This document shows, one piece after another, positions 53,679-62,258 of a stretch of DNA of 64,000 nucleotides. The notes under the pieces are model-generated. The model was not told the origin of the DNA. It was given only the letters and a program-made list of their open reading frames with translations, and did no database searches. A program made the translations under genes and the position numbers. The stretch's first letter is position 1; each line of letters opens with the position of its first letter. Source of the stretch: CALFVT01 sp039989855. GTDB lineage: Bacteria; Pseudomonadota; Alphaproteobacteria; Caulobacterales; Maricaulaceae. The DNA lies in contig JBDXGZ010000008.1 in assembly GCA_039989855.1 (NCBI GenBank), forward strand, positions 268,983 through 332,982, written 5' to 3'.

Positions 53679-54725
53679 ATGACAAAACAAATCAAATCAG
53701 AAATTGTCGGAAATGTCGGGCGGATTACGCTGAACCGTGTCAAAGCGCTGAATGCGTTGACATTTGAAATGTGCGAAGCGATCACGGAGAAAATGACGGC
53801 TTGGGAGGATGATCCTAATGTTGGCGCCGTCGTGATTGACGGGGCGGGTGACCGCGCCTTTTGCGCCGGTGGCGACGTGGTCATGCTCCACGATAGCGGT
53901 AAGGCCAAGGATAAACAGGCCGAAGACTTTTGGCGCATTGAATATGCGCTCAATGAGCTGATACAACGCTACGCAAAACCTTATATCACGTTGATCGACG
54001 GGATTGTTATGGGCGGCGGCGTCGGCCTGTCTGTCCACGGTCAATACCGGGTGGCAGGGGATGACACTCTTTTTGCGATGCCAGAAACGGGCATTGGTTA
54101 TTTCCCTGATGTTGGCGGAACATATTTCCTCCCGCGTCTTGGGGCAGCTGTGGGTCAGTGGCTCGGATTGACGGGCGCTCGGTTAAAAACGGCGGAATGT
54201 TGCGCCCTCGGGATTGCCACACATTATGTGCCGACTGAAAAGCACGGTGAATTAATTGAAGCTCTTGGGAAAGCCAAACTTGATGGATCAAGTGAAGCGG
54301 TTGAAAAAATTCTCAAAAAACATAGCCGTAAAGCCCCTAAAGCTGAGGCGGTTAATCCGTCCGTCGGGGCATTTTTTGCTGAGAGTGCGGCAGAGGTTTT
54401 GGAAAACCTTGATCGTGACGAAAGTGAATGGGCCGCTACGCAAGCCAAGAACATGCGCAAGAAATCTCCCTTGGCTTTGGCCGTGACCTTTGAGGCGCTT
54501 AAGCGCGGCGGGCAAATGACTTTCCGCGAAGCTATGAGCATGGAGCTTGATGTCTCGCTAAACTTCCACAAGACGCAAGATTTCTACGAAGGCATCCGCG
54601 CGCAACTCATCGACAAAGACCGCAACCCGCAATGGTCGCACGAAAAGGTTGCGAAGGTGACGAAAGCGCAAATAGAACGCCTGTTTAAGACCAAGGCTAA
54701 GCCACCGCTCGAATTTTTGGAGTAA
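53679..54725 (+). CDS. 3-hydroxyisobutyryl-CoA hydrolase
   Basis: 348 residues from the ATG at 53679, with AAAGGGAG seven bases upstream; the frame is open further up but without such a site. The crotonase fold has the HIBCH segments SGKAKDKQAEDFWRIEY, GGGVGLSVHGQYRV and FAMPETGIGYFPDVGGTYFL, and a C-terminal part of the ECH_2 type. It hydrolyses 3-hydroxyisobutyryl-CoA in valine breakdown, whose product is eventually propionyl-CoA. This fits the nearby pcc and mutase genes. Another enoyl-CoA hydratase role is less likely. Confidence 0.88.
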   Translation: MTKQIKSEIVGNVGRITLNRVKALNALTFEMCEAITEKMTAWEDDPNVGAVVIDGAGDRAFCAGGDVVMLHDSGKAKDKQAEDFWRIEYALNELIQRYAKPYITLIDGIVMGGGVGLSVHGQYRVAGDDTLFAMPETGIGYFPDVGGTYFLPRLGAAVGQWLGLTGARLKTAECCALGIATHYVPTEKHGELIEALGKAKLDGSSEAVEKILKKHSRKAPKAEAVNPSVGAFFAESAAEVLENLDRDESEWAATQAKNMRKKSPLALAVTFEALKRGGQMTFREAMSMELDVSLNFHKTQDFYEGIRAQLIDKDRNPQWSHEKVAKVTKAQIERLFKTKAKPPLEFLE

Positions 54726-54805
54726 AGCTTAAAGCCGTTTTGCTAATTCAGTCATGACTTGTGTGATTGAATTAAAGGGCGAAACTGTTTTCGCAAAACC
54801 GCCTA

Positions 54806-54870
54806 CCCCGACGAAAGTCGGGGTCTTTTAACTTATGTGCGAATGGCAAGAGATCCCGACTTTCGCCGGG
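54806..54870. repeat. Palindromic element, paired inverted hairpins
   Basis: CCCCGAC GAAA GTCGGGG (54806-54823) and an inverted copy CCCGAC TTTC GCCGGG (54855-54870) with one mismatch. Same plan as the 34.9 kb element. Confidence 0.75.
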
Positions 54871-54919
54871 GTTTTCGGGTGCCGTAATAGACGTCGCCTC
54901 ACTAAAGGCGCGTATAAAC

Positions 54920-55450
54920 TTAGTGAATGGCTCGTTGCTTTAGAAGGAGCGCCTGTCCGTCTTTAACTTGAACTTCGAAATGCGGGTCGGACGGTTTGCC
55001 TTCAATGAAGACTTCATAGATGATTGATCCGTCTTCGGTTTGTTGGCTCTCGATAATCCGCGCGACGGCGGCTCCGTCTTTACTCGCGCCGTTCACAAGA
55101 TCACGCGCATCTTTTGGGACAGTCTCCCATGAAATATCACGCTGAATTTCGACGACCTGCGGCCCGGCGTCGGTCATCAATATATCAAATTCAATCTCGT
55201 CGCCATTTGGAAGCTCACCCTCGACATCAAAATAAACACGATCATCACGGCGTTTGCGTAGGACTTCTGTCATCGTAAAGTCAGCCCGCATGGCGCTCGC
55301 CGCGGCTTTGACATTTTCTGGCACATCCGCGAGGGCAATATTTGTGACCTCAGCGGCGGAAGGCCTCGGAGCCTCCGTTTCAGCCGCACAGGCCATCAGT
55401 GAAGCTGTGAAAAAAATAGCAGCGAATTTCATCGTGTTTTTATATGGCAA
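54920..55450 (-). CDS. Hypothetical lipoprotein with PepSY-like composition
   Basis: 176 residues with a lipoprotein signal (KFAAIFFTASLMACAAETEA; lipobox LMAC, cut before Cys). The mature part has repeating strand-helix-strand segments (RVYFDVEGELPNGDEIEFDI and SIIYEVFIEGKPSDPHFEVQ) like PepSY-type repeats, but no family is certain. The likely start is TTG at 55450, because a clear AAAGGAG site lies seven bases before it and 25 bases before the ATG at 55432. Alone on the minus strand. Confidence 0.75.
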   Translation of the reverse strand: MPYKNTMKFAAIFFTASLMACAAETEAPRPSAAEVTNIALADVPENVKAAASAMRADFTMTEVLRKRRDDRVYFDVEGELPNGDEIEFDILMTDAGPQVVEIQRDISWETVPKDARDLVNGASKDGAAVARIIESQQTEDGSIIYEVFIEGKPSDPHFEVQVKDGQALLLKQRAIH

Positions 55451-55650
55451 TTAATATCTCCTTTGACGCGAAAAAATACTCACAAACGTTGCCATATAAC
55501 AAAACCCTTAGAAACAAAAAAAAACCAATGTGTACAGAAAATGCAATAGTGCTTCCATCTACCGCATTAAAACGGGCTTGTATGTTTGAACCGAAGGGCT
55601 TAATTCGACTTTAGTTGGTTTAAACCGTCATAAGGCTATTTGGAGACGAC

Positions 55651-55917
55651 ATGCGTTATATCGCTTACGGACTTGTTTTATTGTCAGCTGTTTTAGGCTA
55701 TTTTTCCGTCTATCCATTGTGGGTCGTGCCCGTAGCTTTGGTGACGAGTTTGATCTTTATTTCGTCGCGGCAAAAATGGTTAAAGGATAATCCACCTGCT
55801 GTGCCCGTAAATAAAATGGTTGATGGACTTTATCTGTTTTTCTTACATCTCTTGATGAATTTCACGGCCTTTGCCCTTGGTTTCCTGCTTTACTACGCGC
55901 TTAATTATTCCGCTTAG
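55651..55917 (+). CDS. Small two-to-three-helix membrane protein
   Basis: 88 residues. Helices at about 2-16, 24-38 and 60-84. The start has TTTGGAGACGAC upstream, a good ribosome site. Unrecognised. It ends four bases before the stop of the convergent rarD. Confidence 0.72.
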   Translation: MRYIAYGLVLLSAVLGYFSVYPLWVVPVALVTSLIFISSRQKWLKDNPPAVPVNKMVDGLYLFFLHLLMNFTAFALGFLLYYALNYSA

Positions 55918-55920
55918 GGG

Positions 55921-56859
55921 CTATACAGGTGAAGGTTTGCGCAGGCGGTTCTTTTTCCACGCGCCGATGCTAAAGACAATCACAGCTAACCAAATGAAAC
56001 CAAAACACCAAGCATGAGCAAGAGTGAAAGCCTCTCCGTAATAAACCGCACAAGCAAATTGCAATGTCGGGGCGATATATTGTAAAAACCCTAGTGTTGA
56101 AAGCGCCATGCGCCGTGCGGCTACGGCAAAGAAAAATAGTGGGATGACAGTTAGTGGGCCGAGGAGCAACATTAACATGTCCATCTCCACAGTATTATTA
56201 TAGAGAAACTTCAAATCTCCTGCCGCGTAGAGCCAGTATAAATAGGCAATGGACGGTAGAAAAAGAACCGCGCATTCAACAAACAGACCGGGCATAGCAC
56301 CTGCGTCTACCTTCTTGCGAATAACGCCGTAAAACCCAAAGGTCAGAGCTAGTATCAATGCGATATAGGGAAAGGCGCCGCCGTATAGAGTCAAAATTAA
56401 AACACCCGTAGCGGCTAATCCTACGGCTATATATTGTAATTTGTTCAGACTCTCTTTGAAAAAGAAAATGCCCATTACAACATTTAAAAGTGGGTTGATA
56501 TAATAGCCCAAACTGGCTTGAAAGATTTCATCAATTTGTACAGCCCAAATATAAACGCCCCAATTCACTGCGATCAATACGGAAGACATTAGGAACATCA
56601 GTAGAGTTTTCGGGTGTCCTAATATCTTGAAGACTGCAGGCCATTGTCGACGTAAAAGAATTATAATAGCGGCAAAAGGTGCACCCCAAAGAATGCGGTG
56701 AGCTAAAATTTCAAGGGCAGGCACGGACTCCGTGAATTTAAAATATATAGGGAAGAACCCCCATGCTAAATAGGCGGCGAGGCCTGCGGCTAAGCCTGAG
56801 CTCACTAAGCGTTGCCCTGTGGTCACGCTGGACTTGTTTTCGTCTGTTTCGTGCATCAT
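55921..56859 (-). CDS. rarD: RarD-type EamA transporter
   Basis: 312 residues with ten membrane helices in two EamA repeats. The N-terminal repeat matches RarD (AYLAWGFFPIYFKFTESVPALE, then ILAHRILWGAPFA), a name linked to chloramphenicol sensitivity in E. coli but of unknown substrate. The gene is monocistronic and has a short cytoplasmic N-terminus. Confidence 0.88.
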   Translation of the reverse strand: MMHETDENKSSVTTGQRLVSSGLAAGLAAYLAWGFFPIYFKFTESVPALEILAHRILWGAPFAAIIILLRRQWPAVFKILGHPKTLLMFLMSSVLIAVNWGVYIWAVQIDEIFQASLGYYINPLLNVVMGIFFFKESLNKLQYIAVGLAATGVLILTLYGGAFPYIALILALTFGFYGVIRKKVDAGAMPGLFVECAVLFLPSIAYLYWLYAAGDLKFLYNNTVEMDMLMLLLGPLTVIPLFFFAVAARRMALSTLGFLQYIAPTLQFACAVYYGEAFTLAHAWCFGFIWLAVIVFSIGAWKKNRLRKPSPV

Positions 56860-56914
56860 AGCGCTATTTCATGGATTTAGACGACTGGCTAGTGTTTGCG
56901 GATTAAATTCCGCT

Positions 56915-56942
56915 TGACTTGAGAGTAAGGCAGATTAGAAGA
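56915..56942 (+). promoter_or_regulatory. Predicted promoter of rpsD
   Basis: TTGACT (56915-56920) and TAGAAG (56937-56942), 16 bases apart, about 94 bases before the ATG. Prediction by consensus only. Confidence 0.4.
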
Positions 56943-57035
56943 CGGTCATTCACGGGCAGGTGTGGTGCCGCCGTTTTAATCGCATACCAAATAGGTTGGT
57001 GTGCCGGACCACGTCAAAATTGAAAGGAACTCGCC

Positions 57036-57653
57036 ATGTCTAAGCGCGATTCTGTTAAATATAAAATTGACCGACGGATGGGTGAAAACATCTGGGGTCG
57101 TCCAAAATCTCCTGTTAATAAGCGTCCATACCCTCCGGGACAACATGGCCAAGCGCGTAAAGGTAAGCTTTCCGATTTCGGTATCCAGCTCCGCGCTAAG
57201 CAAAAGCTTAAAGGCTATTACGGTAATATCACCGAAAAGCAATTCCGCCGCACATATGATGAAGCCACACGTCAAAAGGGCGATGCGTCTGAAAACCTTA
57301 TCGGCCTCTTAGAGCGCCGTCTTGACGCGGTCGTTTACCGGACAAAATTTGTTCCAACCGTTTTTGCGGCGCGTCAGTTCGTCAACCACGGTCATGTTCT
57401 TGTAAATGGTAAAAAGGTCAATATCCCGTCTTACCGCTGTAAAGAAGGCGACGTTATTGAAGTCCGTGAAAAGTCACGTACAATGGCGCTTGTTCTTGAA
57501 GCTCTTGAAAGTGCAGAGCGTGATATTCCTGAATATATCAGCCTTGACCCAAGTGCGATGAAGTCGACATTTGTTCGCGTCCCAAAATCTGATGAAGTTC
57601 CGTACCCTGTTACAATGGAACCTAATCTTGTGGTCGAATTCTACTCTCGTTAA
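57036..57653 (+). CDS. rpsD: 30S ribosomal protein S4
   Basis: 205 residues. The N-terminal part (KIDRRMGENIWGRPKSPVNK, YPPGQHGQARKGKLSDFG) lacks the zinc Cys of some species. The S4 RNA-binding domain follows (LLERRLDAVVYRTKFVPTVF AARQFVNHGH split over two lines). S4 starts 30S assembly and binds 16S rRNA. As usual in alphaproteobacteria, it is outside the alpha operon. GAAAGGAAC precedes the ATG. Confidence 0.96.
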   Translation: MSKRDSVKYKIDRRMGENIWGRPKSPVNKRPYPPGQHGQARKGKLSDFGIQLRAKQKLKGYYGNITEKQFRRTYDEATRQKGDASENLIGLLERRLDAVVYRTKFVPTVFAARQFVNHGHVLVNGKKVNIPSYRCKEGDVIEVREKSRTMALVLEALESAERDIPEYISLDPSAMKSTFVRVPKSDEVPYPVTMEPNLVVEFYSR

Positions 57654-57675
57654 TCGGGAGATACAGATAGAAAAA

Positions 57676-57707
57676 ACCCGCTTGGTTCGGCCAAGCGGGT
57701 TTTTTTA
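57676..57707 (+). terminator. Rho-independent terminator of rpsD
   Basis: ACCCGCTTGG / CCAAGCGGGT stem (57676-57685 with 57691-57700), loop TTCGG, followed by seven T. Confidence 0.93.
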
Positions 57708-57734
57708 TGGCTAAATAAAGGGTGTCACGTCCCT

Positions 57735-58313
57735 TTATGTTCGCCGCCAAACGATATCGTATCGCTCATTATTATTAACGCGCACTTGGCTTTCCAAAAC
57801 ATACATAGCTGTCTCCACCATTTGAAGGCGTTGGGTTCCTATAGTGTTACCAGTAATTTCGATGGTTTCTGTTTGGACAACTTGGCACTCAAATAATTCG
57901 ACAATAGGGACGTTTTTACAGCGTTTAATCGTTAAAGTAGCTTCGGCATGCTCAGGGAGAATATATTGTACCTGAAGGGATTTTCCGCTCCGTACATATG
58001 CTTTTTTCATTTTTACATATTCACGCAGAGGAGCCGCAAAGCCCCACTTGCTTGGTTTGTCAGTCAAATATTGCGCACCAAATTGAGATACAGGCTGACT
58101 GGTCGCTGTATTAATTATGCGATTAAAATTAACATAGGCTGGGATATATTTAAAGAGAGCATAAACGATTACTAAAAGCAGGCTTAGTTTTATCGCTAAG
58201 GTAGGGCCAGATAAAACGGTTTCAATCTTTTGGTTTCGACCCTGTTTTCGTGCCTTTTCATTTTTCATGGACGCACGTTCTTTTGCTTTATCCCATATAT
58301 CACTGGTTGCCAT
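57735..58313 (-). CDS. Hypothetical single-helix membrane protein
   Basis: 192 residues. A charged N-terminus (about 1-35) precedes one membrane helix near 40-60 (IKLSLLLVIVYALFKYI). The rest is a soluble domain with strand-rich stretches and two Cys (KRCKNVP, ELFECQVV) that could be paired outside the membrane. No recognised family. It is between the rpsD terminator and the grxD end. Confidence 0.7.
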   Translation of the reverse strand: MATSDIWDKAKERASMKNEKARKQGRNQKIETVLSGPTLAIKLSLLLVIVYALFKYIPAYVNFNRIINTATSQPVSQFGAQYLTDKPSKWGFAAPLREYVKMKKAYVRSGKSLQVQYILPEHAEATLTIKRCKNVPIVELFECQVVQTETIEITGNTIGTQRLQMVETAMYVLESQVRVNNNERYDIVWRRT

Positions 58314-58435
58314 TTTGGCCTCCTTATCCCTACTATTGTATGTCCGTATGGGAAGAAGGTTACTAAAGCCGTTAACTTGAGCTGTAAGTTGGATTTAAGG
58401 TAAATAAAGGGTTGTGTAATTATGATCCAGAGGGT

Positions 58436-58765
58436 TTAGCCTTGAATTAAGCCTTTGTCGGTCAAAAAGGATTTTAACTCACCCGTTTCAAACATCTCAC
58501 GCATAATATCACATCCGCCCATAAATTCGCCTTTAATAAAGACTTGAGGAATTGTCGGCCAATTATTGACGTCTTTAATACCTTGGCGGATTTCAGGGTT
58601 TTCCAGTACATTGACGCTATGATAATCTGCACCCAGATAGTCAAAGATTTGAACGACTGTTGAAGAAAAACCACATTGCGGGAAGGTGGGGGTTCCTTTC
58701 ATATAAAGGACAATGTCATTGCTTGTAACAGTGTTCTTGATTGTATCGTGTGCTGTATCGGTCAT
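58436..58765 (-). CDS. grxD: Monothiol glutaredoxin Grx4 type
   Basis: 109 residues from the ATG at 58765, with GGAG six bases upstream. The active site is CGFS with Cys31 (FPQCGFSSTVV). The glutathione-binding parts WPTIPQVFIKGEFMGGCDI are present. These proteins carry [2Fe-2S] clusters with BolA. The bolA gene is directly upstream, 108 bases away, so the pair form the end of the purine operon. Confidence 0.95.
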   Translation of the reverse strand: MTDTAHDTIKNTVTSNDIVLYMKGTPTFPQCGFSSTVVQIFDYLGADYHSVNVLENPEIRQGIKDVNNWPTIPQVFIKGEFMGGCDIMREMFETGELKSFLTDKGLIQG

Positions 58766-58873
58766 GTTGAACTCCATATTCAAAATAGAGATAGTCATTT
58801 GGTTTGTAAAATCAAGGCTTGTGCGGTCTTGGTCGCAGCCTTGTGATATATTCTAGGTTAACGGGATAACTGT

Positions 58874-59113
58874 TTAGGGCGCACGTGTTTCAAGCGCCAA
58901 AGCATGTAACTCGCCGTCTATGCCGTCCATCTTGCCTTTTAGAGAGGCGTAGACCATTTGATGTTGTGCAACACGGGGCTTACCTGCGAATTTAGGACTA
59001 CTTATAACCGCTTTCCAGTGATTATTGTCCCCTGCGAGATCAATGAGTTCGATCGCCGCTTCGGGAAATTCTTCACGCAGGTAGCGCTCTAATGTGTCGC
59101 GGTTCATCGCCAT
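58874..59113 (-). CDS. bolA: BolA-family protein
   Basis: 79 residues. The BolA fold shows in the C-terminal part with the invariant His of VAQHQMVYASLKG and the ending ELHALALETRAP. BolA partners with monothiol glutaredoxins on iron-sulfur clusters. The ATG begins right after the stop of purL (no gap), so the translations are coupled. Confidence 0.93.
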   Translation of the reverse strand: MAMNRDTLERYLREEFPEAAIELIDLAGDNNHWKAVISSPKFAGKPRVAQHQMVYASLKGKMDGIDGELHALALETRAP

Positions 59114-61330
59114 TTAAGTCGAGTCTCCAGCCATATATTGAGGTAACCAATTTTCGTGCGCCGATCTTAATTTGCTTAGAGACACATCCACTTTATCTGC
59201 GATTTGGAAACGCTCTCCGCCGACTGTTCCAATTTTCTGCACACTTATCCCCGAACCTGCGGCTGTTGAAAGAATAGGGTTCGCACTGTTGGGTTCAACG
59301 GCCATTAAATATCGGGCCTGGTCTTCACCAAACATATATGCGTGGGACGGGATGTCAGGGTTAACATTTGTCAGCTTGGCTCCAACATTAGAGCTTAGAC
59401 AGAGTTCCGCTGCGGCCATCGCAAGGCCACCATCCGAACAATCGTGAACGGCATTAACACGTCGGAGTCGAATTAATTTACGGACATAGTCGCCATTGCG
59501 AATTTCGTCTTCAAAATCAACAGGCGGAGGAGACCCAACTTCACGGCCTTCAATTTCACGTAAGTAAAGGCTGGCTCCAAGCCACCCTTTCATGTCACCG
59601 ATGAGGAGTAAAACATCCCCTTCTTTTGCGCCGCTAAGAGAAGAAACAAAGCTTGTATCTGGTATAAGGCCAACGCCGCCTACGGCTGGTGTAGGTGGGA
59701 TAGCGACGCCGTTCGTCTCATTATATAAGGAGACATTACCTGACACGACGGGGTAATTTAGCGCACGGCAAGCTTCGTTCATGCCTTGGATACATCCAAC
59801 TAATTGCCCCATAATCTCTGGTCGTTCAGGATTGCCAAAATTAAGACAATCAGTAATAGCTATCGGGTCTGCGCCTGTACATGTTAGGTTGCGCCATGTT
59901 TCCACAACGCATTGGCGTCCGCCTTCGACAGGGTCAGCAAAGCAGTAACGTGGGGTTACATCGGAGGTGATAGCGACGGCCTTTTGTGTGCCGTGAATTC
60001 TGACTACGGCTGCCCCGCCGCCGCTCTGGGAGCTATCCATAGTATCGGTCATAACATGGCGATCATATTGTTCCCAAATCCAACGTTTAGACGCAATATC
60101 AGGGCAACCAATGAGCTTTAATAGCGTGTCATTGTAATTGTCAGGCTCTTGAATTGAGGTGTTTTTAATTTCAATCGGTGTTCCGGGTATAGTAAAGGCG
60201 CGGTCATAATTAGGCGCATCATCTGCCAACGGTGCGATGGGAATATCGCAGACGGTTTTGCGGTTGTGCTTTAAAACCAAATGACCCGTATCGGTTGTTA
60301 CACCAACCTTTGCGACGTCCAATTCCCATTTTTCAAAAATCTCATAAGCCAGATGTTCTTTGCCAGGTTTTAAGACCATGAGCATGCGTTCTTGCGACTC
60401 TGACAGCATCATTTCGTAAGGGGTCATACCCTCTTCACGCTGGGGGACTTTGTCGAGGTTGAGCTCGATTCCGACACCGCCTTTATCCGCCATTTCAACG
60501 GAAGACGATGTGAGGCCTGCTGCACCCATGTCTTGAATGCCGATAATAGCATCAGTAGCCATCAGCTCCATGCAAGCTTCAATGAGGAGTTTTTCTGTGA
60601 ACGGATCTCCAACTTGGACGGTAGGGCGCTTTTCTTCGCTATCATCATCAAATTCAGCTGATGCCATAGTCGCGCCGTGAATGCCGTCACGACCTGTCTT
60701 TGAGCCGACGTAAAAGATCGGATTACCAACGCCGCTGGCCGCAGAGTAAAAGACTTTATCCGTACGGGCATGTCCAACGCACATGGCATTGACGAGGATG
60801 TTGCCATTATAGCCTTTGTGAAAATTTGTCTCGCCGCCCACTGTTGGAACGCCAACACAATTGCCGTAACCGCCAATGCCAGCAACAACGCCGCTAACAA
60901 GACTGCGTGTTTTGGGATGATCAGGCTCACCAAATCGAAGTGCATTCAGTAGGGCTATTGGACGCGCGCCCATCGTAAAGACATCGCGCATAATGCCGCC
61001 TACACCCGTCGCAGCCCCTTGGTAGGGTTCAATATAAGAGGGGTGGTTATGGCTTTCCATTTTGAAGATGATGCAATCGCCATCGCCAATATCAATAACA
61101 CCTGCATTTTCACCAGGACCCTGGATGACTTTATCGCCTTTGGTCAAGAATTTCGCGAGATGACGTCGGGATGATTTATATGAGCAATGCTCCGACCACA
61201 TAACAGAAAATATGCCGAGCTCATTAATGTTAGGCTCACGCCCCAAACGATCTAGAATGATTTGATATTCACTCTCAGAGAGACCGTGTTCAGATACCAT
61301 TTCTGGTGTAATTTTAGGTTTTTTAGCCAT
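59114..61330 (-). CDS. purL: Phosphoribosylformylglycinamidine synthase subunit II
   Basis: 738 residues, the small-type PurL that works with PurQ and PurS. The ATP site and substrate segments are present: SEHCSYKSSRRHLAKF, QGPGENAGVIDIGDGDCIIF, GVGGIMRDVFTMGARP, and the DCSDGGLAMAAAEL stretch. It forms FGAM from FGAR in purine synthesis. The ATG overlaps the purQ stop as TAATG. Confidence 0.96.
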   Translation of the reverse strand: MAKKPKITPEMVSEHGLSESEYQIILDRLGREPNINELGIFSVMWSEHCSYKSSRRHLAKFLTKGDKVIQGPGENAGVIDIGDGDCIIFKMESHNHPSYIEPYQGAATGVGGIMRDVFTMGARPIALLNALRFGEPDHPKTRSLVSGVVAGIGGYGNCVGVPTVGGETNFHKGYNGNILVNAMCVGHARTDKVFYSAASGVGNPIFYVGSKTGRDGIHGATMASAEFDDDSEEKRPTVQVGDPFTEKLLIEACMELMATDAIIGIQDMGAAGLTSSSVEMADKGGVGIELNLDKVPQREEGMTPYEMMLSESQERMLMVLKPGKEHLAYEIFEKWELDVAKVGVTTDTGHLVLKHNRKTVCDIPIAPLADDAPNYDRAFTIPGTPIEIKNTSIQEPDNYNDTLLKLIGCPDIASKRWIWEQYDRHVMTDTMDSSQSGGGAAVVRIHGTQKAVAITSDVTPRYCFADPVEGGRQCVVETWRNLTCTGADPIAITDCLNFGNPERPEIMGQLVGCIQGMNEACRALNYPVVSGNVSLYNETNGVAIPPTPAVGGVGLIPDTSFVSSLSGAKEGDVLLLIGDMKGWLGASLYLREIEGREVGSPPPVDFEDEIRNGDYVRKLIRLRRVNAVHDCSDGGLAMAAAELCLSSNVGAKLTNVNPDIPSHAYMFGEDQARYLMAVEPNSANPILSTAAGSGISVQKIGTVGGERFQIADKVDVSLSKLRSAHENWLPQYMAGDST

Positions 61331-61992
61331 TAGATTGACTCGATAATTGATTTGAAGAAATCCAGACCGTCTGTACCGCCGTGGGCACTATCAATCGCGC
61401 GTTCAGGGTGAGGCATCATACCAAAAACATTGCCGGCTTCATTACAAATTCCTGCAATATCTTTTACAGATCCGTTTGGGTTATCATCATATTTAAATAA
61501 GACTTGCCCGTTTTTTTCTAATCTTTTTACAGTCTCATCATCGGCGAAATAATTGCCATCATGGTGAGCGATAGGAAAGGTAACCGTGTCGACATTGTCA
61601 TATCGTTTCGTGAAACGTGTGTTCGTATTCGTGACCTTTAATTTTTGCGGACGACAAACAAATTTAAGTCCTTTATTACGAACCAACGCCCCGGGTAACA
61701 GGCCTGTCTCTGTTAGAATTTGAAAGCCGTTACAAAAGCCAGTTACAACAAGCCCTTTATTGGCTTTGGCGACAAGATCTTGAACGATAGGTGAGCGAGA
61801 CGCTATCGCGCCGCAACGTAGATAGTCACCATAAGAGAATCCGCCCGGTATAACGACAAATTCAATATCTTTTGGTATTTCAGTTTCCCGATGCCAAATC
61901 ATTTCCGCTTTACGGCCTGTGACCTTTTCAAGGGCCACAGCGGCGTCACGGTCGCAATTTGATGCGGGGAAGACGATAACGGCTGTTCTCAT
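61330..61992 (-). CDS. purQ: Phosphoribosylformylglycinamidine synthase subunit I (glutaminase)
   Basis: 220 residues. The class I glutaminase nucleophile Cys87 lies in VVTGFCNGFQILTE; the His-Glu pair is in MMPHPERAID. It supplies ammonia to PurL. The start is four bases after purS. Confidence 0.96.
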   Translation of the reverse strand: MRTAVIVFPASNCDRDAAVALEKVTGRKAEMIWHRETEIPKDIEFVVIPGGFSYGDYLRCGAIASRSPIVQDLVAKANKGLVVTGFCNGFQILTETGLLPGALVRNKGLKFVCRPQKLKVTNTNTRFTKRYDNVDTVTFPIAHHDGNYFADDETVKRLEKNGQVLFKYDDNPNGSVKDIAGICNEAGNVFGMMPHPERAIDSAHGGTDGLDFFKSIIESI

Positions 61993-61996
61993 CGCC

Positions 61997-62239
61997 CTAG
62001 TCCTCTATGTCTATTCGGTAGCTTTCTATCACCATATTGGCGAGGAGCTTTTCACACATGGCTTTAACGTCTTCTTCGGCCTGAGATTTGTCTTCGTGAG
62101 TGAGATCAAGTTCGATAACTTTACCTTGTCGTGCATCTTTGACACCCTCAAATCCTAGATCGTTAAGGGCGCGTGCTATGGCACGTCCTTGCGGGTCAAG
62201 TACGCCAGTTTTCAGGCCAATATGAATAATCGCTTTCAT
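61997..62239 (-). CDS. purS: Phosphoribosylformylglycinamidine synthase subunit PurS
   Basis: 80 residues from the ATG at 62239; the family start is MKAIIHIGLKTGVLDPQG. An in-frame start at 62305 would add 22 residues overlapping purC and is not in the family. PurS bridges PurQ and PurL. This split set is typical of alphaproteobacteria and Gram-positive bacteria. Confidence 0.94.
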   Translation of the reverse strand: MKAIIHIGLKTGVLDPQGRAIARALNDLGFEGVKDARQGKVIELDLTHEDKSQAEEDVKAMCEKLLANMVIESYRIDIED

Positions 62240-62258
62240 GGGGGATCCTATTGAATGA

